A stretch of DNA of 64,000 nucleotides from positions 124,001 to 188,000 of the forward strand of contig UQNN01000001.1 of the NCBI GenBank assembly GCA_900542445.1. The letters run 5' to 3'. This DNA is from an uncultured Eubacteriales bacterium. GTDB lineage: Bacteria; Bacillota; Clostridia; Christensenellales; Aristaeellaceae. The notes beneath the pieces were generated by a model. It worked only from the letters and a program-made list of their open reading frames with translations. It did no database searches and was not told where the DNA came from. Of this stretch, positions 32,166-41,307 are shown piece by piece (position 1 is the first letter of the stretch; every line of letters starts with the position of its first letter). The position numbers were made by a program, and so were the translations under genes.

Positions 32166-34538
32166 TTATTTCAGAGATACGATGGTAACGCCGGTTTCGC
32201 CCTCGCCATATCGTCCCAAGCGGAAACTGCTTACACACGGATGCCGACGCAAACAATCCTGAATGCCGGCGCGCAAAACCCCTGTCCCATTTCCATGAAT
32301 GATGCTGACCTCTCCGAGTGAAGAAAGCATCGCATCATCAATAAACTTTTCCACTTCTGGAATCGCCTCATCAAGCGCCATGCCGCGCACATCGAGTTCC
32401 TGCCGCACGGCACGGGTGGTAATGTCCACACGCGCTTCCCGCATAGATTTCTTGCGTTCCAGTTTTTTCTGCTCTTTCTTAACCATCTGCTGAGTCGCTG
32501 TCAGCGTCCGCAGATCGGATAGAGGAGCGCGCATTTTCATCATGCCCACCTTGAGCTGCACATAACCTTTGCTGTCCGCAGGCGCCACAATGATTGCATC
32601 CACATCCATCGAAGCGATATGCACCATATCGCCCGGTTTCACAGACTTCGGCACTTCGCCGCCGACTTCTTTTTGATCTGCCAGCGCCTCTTGCGCCTTT
32701 TCAATCTGTTTTTTAACTTTTTGAATCTCGTGCTCCTGTGCGCCGCCCGCTCTTTTCATGGCCCGCAGTTCGGCAATCATGGCTTCCGATTCCCGTTTGG
32801 CATTTTCAACAATGCGTTTGGCCTCGTCCTTCGCTTTGCGGATAGATTTTTCCCGTTGATCTTCGAGCTTTTTCTTTTCCGCCTCAGCCTGATCGCGAAT
32901 AGAAATCATTTCATTGCGCGCCTGTTCTGCCAGTTCGCGCTCCTTTTTGGCGACCTGCCGATGATATTCCGCATTTGCAATCACGTCTTCAAAACGGACC
33001 TGCTCTTTGGAAAGCAGTTCTTTCGCTCTGCCGATAATGAATTCCGGCAAACCAAGCTTCCGCGAAATTTCAAATGCATTGGATTTGCCCGGAATGCCAA
33101 TGGACAATCGATAGGTCGGCCTGAGCGTTGCAACATCAAACTCAACAGATGCATTTTCCACATTGGGCGTTGTCAGCGCATATTCCTTGAGTTCGCTGTA
33201 ATGCGTCGTTGCAACGGTGCGCGTGTGCATATCCAACAACGTGGACAACACAGCCTGCGCCAACGCCGCGCCTTCTGTCGGGTCTGTTCCCGCACCCAGT
33301 TCATCAAAGAGCACCAGCGATTCAGGCGTAACGTTTTGCAAAATCGAAACAATGTTCGTCATATGTCCCGAAAATGTGGAGAGCGATTGCTCGATGGATT
33401 GCTCATCTCCAATATCCGCGAACACATCGTCAAATACAGCAAGCTCTGTTCCGTATTCAGCCGGAACCTGTAAGCCGGATTGCGCCATCAGTGTAAACAG
33501 ACCGGTGGTCTTGAGCGTCACCGTCTTGCCGCCCGTATTGGGGCCGGTAATAATCAGCGTTGTAAAGTCACTGCCCAGCCGAATATCCAGCGGCACAACC
33601 TTTTGCGGATCAATTAGCGGATGGCGGCCTTGCACGATGTTTAATCGCCCTTCACGGTTCATTTTCGGCATGCAGCCATCCATCTGTTTGGCCATCGACG
33701 CTTTAGAGAATGCAAAGTCGAGTTGAGCCAGAATAGCCAAATTATCCTCGATCGCCTCTGCTTCCGGCGCAATCTGCGCGGAAAGCGTCCTCAGAATCTT
33801 TTCAATTTCAGCTTTTTCCGCTGAAATCAGTTGTTTGAGTTCATTTCCGATTTCCACCACCGACATCGGTTCAATAAACACCGTTGCGCCCGTTGCAGAT
33901 TGATCGTGGACGATGCCGGGCACCATAGACCGATATTCAGCGCGAACAGGCAGAACGTAGCGCTCGGCGCGCATTGTGATAATGGCATCCTGTAAATACT
34001 TCTGAAAAGTCTGATTATGAATCATGCCATTCAACCGTTCGCGCACGCGTTCATTGCATGCGCGCATCTTTCGGCGAATCTGAAAAAGCTCATTGCTCGC
34101 TCGGTCGGCGATTTCATCTTCGCTGATAATCGCATCCGATATGGCCTGTTCAATCAATTTAAACGTTGAAAGCCGGGAAGCGTTGGCACTCAGCAACGGC
34201 GTATCCTGCCTATCTGTCACAATCGCATCCCGCGCCGCTCTGGAGGCCCGAAGGCAGACGCCGATATCCAGCAACGCGCGCGGCGAAAGTGAGGAACCGA
34301 TTTGAGCAAGATGCAGTGAAGCATGTACATCTGAAAACGGAATCATCGGCGTTCCGCCCAAATAGGCCAGCAGACTGTGTGCCTCATCCGTTTCCTGCTG
34401 CATCCGCAGAACGTCCTCTATGCGATTAGACGGGTTCAGCGCCTCGCAAAGCGCCTTTCCCATGTCGGAAACGCAATACTGTGCCAGCTGTGCGCGAATC
34501 TTAGTAAATTCAAGCACGCGCAAAGATCTTTCATTCAT
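32166..34538 (-). CDS. mutS2: Endonuclease/ATPase MutS2
   Basis: A 790-residue MutS-family protein without the mismatch-recognition domain. The core and clamp cover the first ~320 residues, then the ATPase with Walker A TGPNTGGKT, Walker B LVLFDELGAGTDP and HYSELK. A long coiled coil follows (about 500-640), and a C-terminal Smr domain (ELDVRGMALDEA ... IIHGNGTGVLR) carries nuclease activity. In Firmicutes MutS2 acts on recombination intermediates and collided ribosomes. AAAGGAG precedes the ATG, 12 bases after the U32 peptidase stop, so the two genes are co-transcribed. Confidence 0.96.
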   Translation of the reverse strand: MNERSLRVLEFTKIRAQLAQYCVSDMGKALCEALNPSNRIEDVLRMQQETDEAHSLLAYLGGTPMIPFSDVHASLHLAQIGSSLSPRALLDIGVCLRASRAARDAIVTDRQDTPLLSANASRLSTFKLIEQAISDAIISEDEIADRASNELFQIRRKMRACNERVRERLNGMIHNQTFQKYLQDAIITMRAERYVLPVRAEYRSMVPGIVHDQSATGATVFIEPMSVVEIGNELKQLISAEKAEIEKILRTLSAQIAPEAEAIEDNLAILAQLDFAFSKASMAKQMDGCMPKMNREGRLNIVQGRHPLIDPQKVVPLDIRLGSDFTTLIITGPNTGGKTVTLKTTGLFTLMAQSGLQVPAEYGTELAVFDDVFADIGDEQSIEQSLSTFSGHMTNIVSILQNVTPESLVLFDELGAGTDPTEGAALAQAVLSTLLDMHTRTVATTHYSELKEYALTTPNVENASVEFDVATLRPTYRLSIGIPGKSNAFEISRKLGLPEFIIGRAKELLSKEQVRFEDVIANAEYHRQVAKKERELAEQARNEMISIRDQAEAEKKKLEDQREKSIRKAKDEAKRIVENAKRESEAMIAELRAMKRAGGAQEHEIQKVKKQIEKAQEALADQKEVGGEVPKSVKPGDMVHIASMDVDAIIVAPADSKGYVQLKVGMMKMRAPLSDLRTLTATQQMVKKEQKKLERKKSMREARVDITTRAVRQELDVRGMALDEAIPEVEKFIDDAMLSSLGEVSIIHGNGTGVLRAGIQDCLRRHPCVSSFRLGRYGEGETGVTIVSLK

Positions 34539-34550
34539 GGGATTCTCCTT

Positions 34551-36896
34551 TTATTGAACGCCGCGCAGAAGATGTCCTGCCGTCGCCGTCGCAGAAACCG
34601 CATGCAGCGCTATGCCGGTATCCAGCACGCTGCGATAAGAAGCCGTGATCTCTTTCTGTTTCTCAAGCGGTTCATCAGTAAATGCAAGGCGGAGACTGAC
34701 AGAAAAGGCATGCAGCTTTTCAGAGTATTTCGCCATATCCGTTTCCACGCTGTTGTAAAGCCGCAACACACAGCCATGCTCCATCTGAAGCCGACGCAAC
34801 GGAAAACGATAACCTTTTCTATCGGTATATGTTTCCGGGCAACCGCCCAGCCCTGCGCATGCATCGCAGCGGCTGTCCTGCTTTTGATCGCCTCTCTTTG
34901 TCCGGCGCGGACAATGATTGAGCAACATCAACTGCGTGCGTCCATAAGCCTCCATCACATAGTTCCCGCCGCTTGCAAACACATCCTGAAGTTCTTTTTG
35001 ATTCAGTTCGCAAGAGACCGTCAGTCTGTTTGCGCGCAGAACGGTATAAAATTCTGCACAGGCGTGATTCATCACATTCAGTCCCTGCCCACCGGAAACA
35101 GGCACAGGCCAATCGAGTGCCAACTGTCCAACATTGTTAACCACTACGCCGCCGAAACGCTCCGCATTTTCGCAAATCCACGCATGAATATGTGTCAGCT
35201 CGTCGCTGTGCATGACCGACGGCAGGACGAATAGCGGTTTTACACCCTCCGCAGATTGCAGCGCATGATTTAATGCATCCAGTCGGTAAACCTGGGGCTG
35301 CCATTCAAACTGGTCTGCTCCGCCGGCCAGCAGCGCATGCGCTTTGTTCAAATCTTCGCCTTGTGCAATCAGCAAATGCTCCTGTACGGGCATTTGACAT
35401 TTTTTAGGCGTGAACAGGCGGTCGGTTTGTTTTAATTCAATCCGGGCTTTGCGTATTTTTTCAAGCGCATCTCTGCGCAGCGCATTGAGCATTCCGGCCG
35501 TCATAAAGGCATTTTTGCTTTCAAGTCTTAAATGATGCAGCGTATACGGTGTTCCGCCAAGTTTACCAAGCTGTTTCATCGCCGCTGTTTCGTCAAGCGC
35601 ACGTTGCTGCGCCGCATCGACAATCTGATTGCCCGTCGCCTCTACGCAATGGCCATCTGAATCGGCAACCTTCAGCGCAGGTTTTTCTCCCGGCATGGCA
35701 TGCAAATACATATCAAGCGGGATATGCACATTTTCCTGATTCATTGCTTCGCGCACAGCTTTCATCTGTGCCGCGTCCGTTAACCGGAAGACTTCATCGC
35801 CCGTGCGTGCCTGTCCCGTCGCAATGCGCACGGTTGCCTCGCTCCCGGCGGGCATTGCATTGCCGGAATATGTGAAATCCGTCTCCTGTTTACCACGGGT
35901 TTGCAATCCATCGCCGTCGTTCAAGGCCTTTGTCAGACAGACCCTCGCAAGCGGCCCTTTCGTCGAGACTATTTTTCCAACCGAAATGCCCCAGTGATTC
36001 GGTCTTTCCCAACTCATCAGCGCTGCGTTGCTTTTATTCATCACATAGCCTTCTGTGAATCCGCCTCGATTGAACACCTGCCGCAATCCTTCAATCGTCG
36101 CCTGGCTCGGATGATATTCCACGTGCGCTTCCGCAGCATCCAGCGCCTCGCGGTATGCCTGCGTAATGACACCCACATACTCCGGTCGCTTCATTCTTCC
36201 TTCCAGCTTGAAAGAATACACGCCTGCATCGCGAAGTTCGGGGATGCGATCGATGAGCATTAAATCTTTCGTAGACAGCAGATATCCACTCGTGCCGTCG
36301 CCGAGCGAATAGGGGAGCCGACAGGGCTGTGCGCATCGACCGCGATTACCGCTCCGCCCTCCGATCATGCTGGAAAACAGACATTGACCGGAAACGGCCA
36401 CACAAAGCGCGCCATGTGCAAACGCCTCAACTTCAATGCCGATATCCGCCATTTTCCTGAGTTCTTCAAGCGAACATTCACGCGCAGGAACAACACGCGC
36501 AAATCCCATGTTCTTCATCAGTTGAGCGCCTTGCGCATTATTGATGGTCATTTGCGTGCTTGCATGCAGCACCAGTTGGGGATAGTGTTCCTGAATGATC
36601 CTCACTGCGCCCATGTCCTGAACAAGCACTGCATCCACATGGACGCCAGAAAGCAAATCCAGCACGTCGCACAGATCGTCCGTTTCACATTGCTTGACCA
36701 GCGTATTGACTGTCACATAGATTTTTTTGCCTCGTTCATGCGCGTATTCTACGGCTTCATGAAGCCCATCCGCGTCAAAATTGCCTGCATAACTGCGCGC
36801 GCCAAATGCTGTATACCCTAAATAAACGGCATCTGCACCACATGCGATTGCGGCAATCAACGCTTCGCGATTCCCCGCCGGTGAAAGCAACTCCAT
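34551..36896 (-). CDS. U32 family peptidase with DUF3656-like C-terminal half
   Basis: A 781-residue protein. The N-terminal half is a U32 domain with the start ELLSPAGNREAL and signature EAFAHGALCVAVSGQC followed by SGNRGRCAQPCR. The C-terminal half (from about 380) matches the extended U32/DUF3656 architecture of Firmicutes, with a second cysteine-rich stretch (CDACAGLGGCPETY). U32 proteins are called collagenase-like, but several act in RNA modification with Fe-S clusters (RlhA, TrhP); the cysteines make that reading attractive here. GGAGG precedes the ATG. It lies between zapA and mutS2, behind a terminator-like hairpin. Confidence 0.88.
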   Translation of the reverse strand: MELLSPAGNREALIAAIACGADAVYLGYTAFGARSYAGNFDADGLHEAVEYAHERGKKIYVTVNTLVKQCETDDLCDVLDLLSGVHVDAVLVQDMGAVRIIQEHYPQLVLHASTQMTINNAQGAQLMKNMGFARVVPARECSLEELRKMADIGIEVEAFAHGALCVAVSGQCLFSSMIGGRSGNRGRCAQPCRLPYSLGDGTSGYLLSTKDLMLIDRIPELRDAGVYSFKLEGRMKRPEYVGVITQAYREALDAAEAHVEYHPSQATIEGLRQVFNRGGFTEGYVMNKSNAALMSWERPNHWGISVGKIVSTKGPLARVCLTKALNDGDGLQTRGKQETDFTYSGNAMPAGSEATVRIATGQARTGDEVFRLTDAAQMKAVREAMNQENVHIPLDMYLHAMPGEKPALKVADSDGHCVEATGNQIVDAAQQRALDETAAMKQLGKLGGTPYTLHHLRLESKNAFMTAGMLNALRRDALEKIRKARIELKQTDRLFTPKKCQMPVQEHLLIAQGEDLNKAHALLAGGADQFEWQPQVYRLDALNHALQSAEGVKPLFVLPSVMHSDELTHIHAWICENAERFGGVVVNNVGQLALDWPVPVSGGQGLNVMNHACAEFYTVLRANRLTVSCELNQKELQDVFASGGNYVMEAYGRTQLMLLNHCPRRTKRGDQKQDSRCDACAGLGGCPETYTDRKGYRFPLRRLQMEHGCVLRLYNSVETDMAKYSEKLHAFSVSLRLAFTDEPLEKQKEITASYRSVLDTGIALHAVSATATAGHLLRGVQ

Positions 36897-36910
36897 CTTT
36901 TTTTCCTCCG

Positions 36911-36946
36911 AAAAAAGCAGCGCAGGGCAACCACCCCCAGCGCCGC
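36911..36946 (-). terminator. Terminator or attenuator between zapA and U32 gene
   Basis: Minus strand: 11-bp stem GCGGCGCTGGG/CCCTGCGCTGC with two mismatches, followed by TTTTTTC. It ends only about 15 bases before the U32 start codon, so read-through would be needed for co-transcription. Confidence 0.55.
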
Positions 36947-36952
36947 CTTGTT

Positions 36953-37222
36953 CTATGCTTTTTCGTCTTTTTCCGTCTTATTCAATACGTCCAATTCCCG
37001 GCGCAGGCGGTTCACTTCATCTTGAGCGGTAAACAGCTCGTCCGCCAGCGTCATTGCTGTCAGCACAGGCAGCATGTTTTCGCCTGCCCGTGTGAGAATC
37101 GCCAATTCGCGCATTCTTCTATCCACGTAGCGCGAAAGCCGCTGCACCTTTTCCGGCGATTGATCGGTCACCATCGTGTAATCATGTCCCATCAGGTGAA
37201 CGACAACCCTGTTTTTGTTCAC
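36953..37222 (-). CDS. zapA: Cell division protein ZapA
   Basis: An 89-residue protein of the ZapA/YshA family: MNKNRVVVHLMGHDYTMVTD, the SPEKVQRLSRYVDRRMREL helix, the ALADELFTAQDE-like stretch and a C-terminal coiled coil. It binds FtsZ and promotes Z-ring bundling. The start is a GTG at 37222 with GGAGG 6 bases upstream. It lies 13 bases after the cyclophilin gene. In many Firmicutes zapA lies near mutS2, as here. Confidence 0.92.
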   Translation of the reverse strand: MNKNRVVVHLMGHDYTMVTDQSPEKVQRLSRYVDRRMRELAILTRAGENMLPVLTAMTLADELFTAQDEVNRLRRELDVLNKTEKDEKA

Positions 37223-37235
37223 AGTGTGCCTCCGA

Positions 37236-37760
37236 TCAGCCGCGGCCCTTCAGCTTTTCAAACGTATAAGTTTCTCCATGGGTATCCACACGAACAGACT
37301 TCATCTTCTGTTCTTCGTACGGCTTGTCCATTGGATCGCGCGGCACGCTGACAATCGCGTCCGCCGTCTCCATGCCTTCCGTTACCTTGCCAAACGCCGC
37401 ATACTGGCCGTCCAGATACGGCGCGTCATCCACCATAATGAAGAACTGCGAACCGGCGGAATTGGGCATCATGCTGCGCGCCATGGAAAGTACGCCGCGC
37501 GTATGTTTAAGCGGATTGTTGAAGCCATTGCGCGCAAATTCGCCCTTGATGCTGTAACCCGGACCGCCCGTGCCACGGCCAAGGGGATCACCTCCCTGAA
37601 TCATGAATCCCGGAATGACGCGGTGAAAGATTACACCGTCATAAAAACCACTGTTAGCCAATTCCACAAAGTTTGCAACGCTGATCGGCGCAGTTTCGGG
37701 ATACAGCTCGCCTTTCATTGTCTGTCCATTTTCCATCTCAATGATAAACGTCGGATTCAT
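37236..37760 (-). CDS. Peptidyl-prolyl cis-trans isomerase, cyclophilin type
   Basis: A 174-residue cytoplasmic cyclophilin, without signal peptide. The catalytic motif is FHRVIPGFMIQGGDP, with the AGSQFFI and GKVTEGM segments in place. It speeds proline isomerisation during folding. AAGGAGG precedes the ATG. It lies 15 bases after the unknown gene upstream and 13 bases before zapA, within the same minus-strand run. Confidence 0.94.
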   Translation of the reverse strand: MNPTFIIEMENGQTMKGELYPETAPISVANFVELANSGFYDGVIFHRVIPGFMIQGGDPLGRGTGGPGYSIKGEFARNGFNNPLKHTRGVLSMARSMMPNSAGSQFFIMVDDAPYLDGQYAAFGKVTEGMETADAIVSVPRDPMDKPYEEQKMKSVRVDTHGETYTFEKLKGRG

Positions 37761-37775
37761 TTCTTTTCCTCCTTG

Positions 37776-38747
37776 TTATTCACGCGCATTCTGCGCGGTA
37801 TCGTCATCCATCAAAAAATGTCCGCCGAAAAGCTTCTGTACATCTGCGGCAATCGCTTCGCTGGTCAGCGGATAGCCGCACCGTGCCAACGGCAGATAAG
37901 CATCGCAGAGCACAGGCCAAATCGCTTCCCTTGCCACAATCCATCGTCCCAGCATTTGTTCCGGCAATATCGCTTCACTGGCATACGGTATGAAACGCGT
38001 GCCCAGTCTGCTGAGCGCAAGCGGGATGTGTTCGCCAATCCGGACAAGCAGACGTCGTCTGCTCGCGGCGGCCTCAATCAACGCAGGCTCGATACTTGCG
38101 TCGGCAAAAGCCAATGCGCGTACACCGACGAACAAATCCAACAATAGAATAAACGCGTTTAACTGCCGTCCGTTCTCAAGCTGTATATGCAGGCGCAGCT
38201 TTTCGTCTTCGCACAGCGGAAGCAGACAGAATTGCAGCGCGTTTTCATCAAAGTGTTCCATTAAAATGTCTTTTGCGCCGCATTTCTGCGCTGCACTGCG
38301 GATTTCATCGGCACGCTCAGCATATTCTACGCCATATCGTCCCGGCGTAAAGAGATCACTCGATATAACAAGCAGCGGCGCCACTCGATCGTCAGCAAAC
38401 GCAGCATGCTCAGCTTCGCGAAGGGACACGCAGGCAAAAACCCGCCTGGCATGCATAACGTCCAAGATTTCACGCAGATACGCCTCCCGCGTATACCCGC
38501 TTTGAATCAAGGCGGCACGGTGCATATCGTCAATCGGCATGTCAAGGGCTTCCATGGCTGCATATGCGGCGACAGCATTAGCCTGAAACGGCGTGCTTCC
38601 CTCCGATTGTGAAAACGTCTCAGCGAGCGTCTTAATGCCCATTTCACCGTTGCATATATCAAAATAAAGCAACGTTTCGACGACTTCCGTGCGTCGAACA
38701 GCCTGTTTGACGCATCGCCGAAGCGTCTGTTTATCGCTGATGACCAT
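37776..38747 (-). CDS. Conserved-looking protein of unknown function
   Basis: A 323-residue soluble protein that I do not recognise with confidence. It has no signal peptide or membrane segment. It is rich in Ala, Leu and Glu and appears to alternate strands and helices, as in a TIM barrel (YFDICNGEMG, RVGEHIPLALSR-like stretches). The C-terminal part (EQMLGRWIVAREAIWPVLCDA ... DVQKLFGGHF) faintly recalls the end of uronate-isomerase-like amidohydrolases, but the histidine and aspartate metal sites are not evident. A GGGGGCGAG stretch precedes the ATG. It lies 28 bases after hemZ and 15 before the cyclophilin gene. Confidence 0.7.
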   Translation of the reverse strand: MVISDKQTLRRCVKQAVRRTEVVETLLYFDICNGEMGIKTLAETFSQSEGSTPFQANAVAAYAAMEALDMPIDDMHRAALIQSGYTREAYLREILDVMHARRVFACVSLREAEHAAFADDRVAPLLVISSDLFTPGRYGVEYAERADEIRSAAQKCGAKDILMEHFDENALQFCLLPLCEDEKLRLHIQLENGRQLNAFILLLDLFVGVRALAFADASIEPALIEAAASRRRLLVRIGEHIPLALSRLGTRFIPYASEAILPEQMLGRWIVAREAIWPVLCDAYLPLARCGYPLTSEAIAADVQKLFGGHFLMDDDTAQNARE

Positions 38748-38775
38748 CTTCTCGCCCCCCTTACCGACTTTCAGT

Positions 38776-40233
38776 TTAATCTATCTGCTTTTTTGAAAAA
38801 ACGTTGTACTTGCGTTCAACCATCTCGTCAACGCGCTCAATATACTGCTCAATATTGGCTATATTCGGTGCTCGGAGGATCTTTTCCTCTTCCCTCATGA
38901 CACATTTGGAAATTCCGCCGGCGCCAAGCGCCAGCACGCTGGTGGTTTCCTCCATATTGTCAATGTTATAGCGACATAAACATCCCGGCAGGGCGTACCC
39001 CACATTTTCAAGATTCTCCGCCATGTATTTTTGCCTGTACAGATAATACGCCCGCATGCCCATTTCATGCGCTGTCTGCCGGCCAAGAGCCACCATGCGG
39101 GCGACATCCTGCTCGCGTTGTGCATATTTTTCTTCATGCAGGCGGCTTGAACGTTTGATCGCCAGCGTGTGCACAGTCAGGCTTTCAGGCTGAAGTTTGC
39201 GAATTTCCTCAAGCGTATGCGCAAACATCGCATAATTCTCACCCGGAAGCGCCGCGATGACATCCATATTGATATCGTCAAACCCAATATGACGAGCGAG
39301 TCTGTAAGCCTGTATCGTCTGCTGCGCGGTATGCGCGCGCCCAATACGCACAAGCGTTTCGTCGTTCATCGTCTGCGGATTGATGCTGATTCGTGTAACA
39401 GGATGATGATGAATCATGCGAAGCTTCTGCTCATCCAGCGTATCCGGTCTTCCTGCTTCAACCGTAAACTCTTCCATTGTGCCAAAGTGCTTTTCAATGT
39501 GATTAAGCAGGCTTTCCAGCTGCGATGTGGTCAGGCTGCTCGGCGTTCCGCCGCCGATATAGCCCACCCGAACATGCAGCCCCATTTCCCGTGCCATTTC
39601 AGCACAGGCTTCGATTTCACGAAACAGCGCTTTTAGATACGGTTCAACCAGATGGCCGTCTCCGATCTCGCCAGAAGAAAACGAGCAGTATGCACACCGC
39701 GTTGTGCAAAACGGAATTCCTACATATAAATCGCAGACACGCGCACGGCGGTCAATCAGTCCCTGCTGCGCGCTGATAATCTCGTCGAGCAAATCAATTT
39801 TTTCCTGTGACAAATCAAATAATTCGCTCAACGTCCGCCTTACTTCTTCGCGTGTTTTTCCCTTTTCCAACTGCTGATAATACAGTCTCGTCGGCCGAAT
39901 GCCTGTCAGCGATCCCCACGCGGGCCGTCTGCCGGATACACGTTTGAGCAGCATATAGCAGCAGCGCTTCACAAGGCGTTTAAGCTGACGCTTTTCCTCC
40001 AAGCCTCCCGAAACAATCGGCGCACTCAGTGTATTCTGCTCCCGGTGCCCGTCCATGCTTGTCAGGACAAAGGTTTCGCACCATTGCCCCTCCGCTTCTT
40101 CATGCGCATGGACAAGCTGCGCGTCCGCCATTTCTTCGGCGGTTACCGCTGCGCCTTCGCCGTAAAACAGGCGCACAACATCACCGATATCATTTTGAAA
40201 TGCAGTCATCGGTGTATATACGGCGATTTTCAC
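38776..40233 (-). CDS. hemZ: Coproporphyrinogen dehydrogenase-like radical SAM protein HemZ
   Basis: About 485 residues. The N-terminal ~150 residues form the HemZ-specific domain (RRPAWGSLTGIRPTRL). The radical SAM core follows, with the cluster motif CTTRCAYC in GIPFCTTRCAYCSF, then GGGTPSSL and TVEAGRPDTL. HemZ is the anaerobic-type homologue of HemN in Firmicutes; its reaction is uncertain in organisms without a full haem pathway, and no other haem gene is here. I chose GTG 40233 because GGGAGG lies 7 bases upstream; it overlaps the MBL gene stop by 4 bases (GTGA). Confidence 0.92.
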   Translation of the reverse strand: MKIAVYTPMTAFQNDIGDVVRLFYGEGAAVTAEEMADAQLVHAHEEAEGQWCETFVLTSMDGHREQNTLSAPIVSGGLEEKRQLKRLVKRCCYMLLKRVSGRRPAWGSLTGIRPTRLYYQQLEKGKTREEVRRTLSELFDLSQEKIDLLDEIISAQQGLIDRRARVCDLYVGIPFCTTRCAYCSFSSGEIGDGHLVEPYLKALFREIEACAEMAREMGLHVRVGYIGGGTPSSLTTSQLESLLNHIEKHFGTMEEFTVEAGRPDTLDEQKLRMIHHHPVTRISINPQTMNDETLVRIGRAHTAQQTIQAYRLARHIGFDDINMDVIAALPGENYAMFAHTLEEIRKLQPESLTVHTLAIKRSSRLHEEKYAQREQDVARMVALGRQTAHEMGMRAYYLYRQKYMAENLENVGYALPGCLCRYNIDNMEETTSVLALGAGGISKCVMREEEKILRAPNIANIEQYIERVDEMVERKYNVFSKKQID

Positions 40234-40835
40234 GCGTTTGCCTCCCGCTCCCATGCGATTTTCGTTTTCATGCCGTGCCCCGGATAGCAAATCACGTCGC
40301 CCGGCAGTTTCAGCAGACGCTTGAGCGACAGTGCCATTTGCAGTGAGTTGCCTCCCGCCAAATCCACACGCCCATATCCCTGATAGAACAATGTATCCCC
40401 GCAGAACAGTGTTTTTTCATGCTGATAACAGACTGAACCCGGCGTATGTCCCGGCGTATGCAGCACCTCAAAGCAAAGTCCCGCTTCTTCAACCTTATCC
40501 CCGTCTTCCAGAAGCACATCCGCTTCCGGCAGCGTCAGCTGCGCGCCGATCACACCAGAAAGATTCAGCGAAGGATCGGCAAGCGCCGCAGCGTCCAACT
40601 TGTGCACATAGAGCTTTACGCCGTCTTTCAGCCATGGCCTCGCATAAAGCATGTGATCAAAGTGCGCATGCGTCAACAGCACCGCCGTGACCTGCCTGCC
40701 GCAGACCGCGCCGCAAACCGCCGCATACTCCGCACCCGGATCGATCAGCACGCACTGATTGGAGCCATCCGCCCCCACGACATAAGTATTGACATCCAAC
40801 GGGCCGCCGGTCACGGTTTTGATATCCAACTCCAT
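40230..40835 (-). CDS. MBL-fold metallo-hydrolase (glyoxalase II-like)
   Basis: A 201-residue beta-lactamase-fold hydrolase. The metal motif is THAHFDH, with further ligands in HTPGHTPGS, FCGDTLF and PGHG. The small size and this motif set match the single-domain glyoxalase II-like hydrolases that often follow dtd in Clostridia. The substrate is unknown; thioesters are likely by family. The ATG shares one base with the dtd stop, and its own stop overlaps hemZ. Confidence 0.92.
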   Translation of the reverse strand: MELDIKTVTGGPLDVNTYVVGADGSNQCVLIDPGAEYAAVCGAVCGRQVTAVLLTHAHFDHMLYARPWLKDGVKLYVHKLDAAALADPSLNLSGVIGAQLTLPEADVLLEDGDKVEEAGLCFEVLHTPGHTPGSVCYQHEKTLFCGDTLFYQGYGRVDLAGGNSLQMALSLKRLLKLPGDVICYPGHGMKTKIAWEREANA

Positions 40836-41284
40836 CAGAATGTCCTCCTTGAATCAATCAGCAGCGTCACAGGCCCATCATTGATCAGCGAAACCTTCAT
40901 ATCCGTTTGAAAAATACCGGTTTCCACATGAATACCCGCGTCGCGAAGTCCCTGACAGTATGCGTCATACATCGGTACGGCCAGTTCGGACCGCGCCGCG
41001 CGAATAAAGCTCGGACGACGGCCGTGGCGCACATCGCCATGCAGCGTAAATTGAGATACCGCCAGAATTTCACCGCCTGCATCAAGAATGGAACGATTCA
41101 TTTTGTCGTTTTCATCCTCAAAAACACGCAGATTGACGGTCTTATCCACACAGTAACGGACATCCTCCGCTGTGTCACCGTCCTCCACTCCGCAAAGCAC
41201 CATAAAGCCCTTGCCGATCCGTCCGACTTCTCTGCCTTCCACCTTGACGCTTGATTCAAGCACCCTCTGTATCACCAGTCTCAT
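40835..41284 (-). CDS. dtd: D-aminoacyl-tRNA deacylase
   Basis: A 149-residue DTD protein with both active-site signatures: SQFTLHGD and NDGPVTLLID. It removes D-amino acids (and glycine from tRNA-Ala) from mischarged tRNAs. It follows rel by 23 bases and overlaps the MBL gene by one base; the rel-dtd-MBL-hemZ order is common in Clostridia. Confidence 0.96.
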   Translation of the reverse strand: MRLVIQRVLESSVKVEGREVGRIGKGFMVLCGVEDGDTAEDVRYCVDKTVNLRVFEDENDKMNRSILDAGGEILAVSQFTLHGDVRHGRRPSFIRAARSELAVPMYDAYCQGLRDAGIHVETGIFQTDMKVSLINDGPVTLLIDSRRTF

Positions 41285-41307
41285 GACATGTGTTCCTTTC
41301 GCACTCG

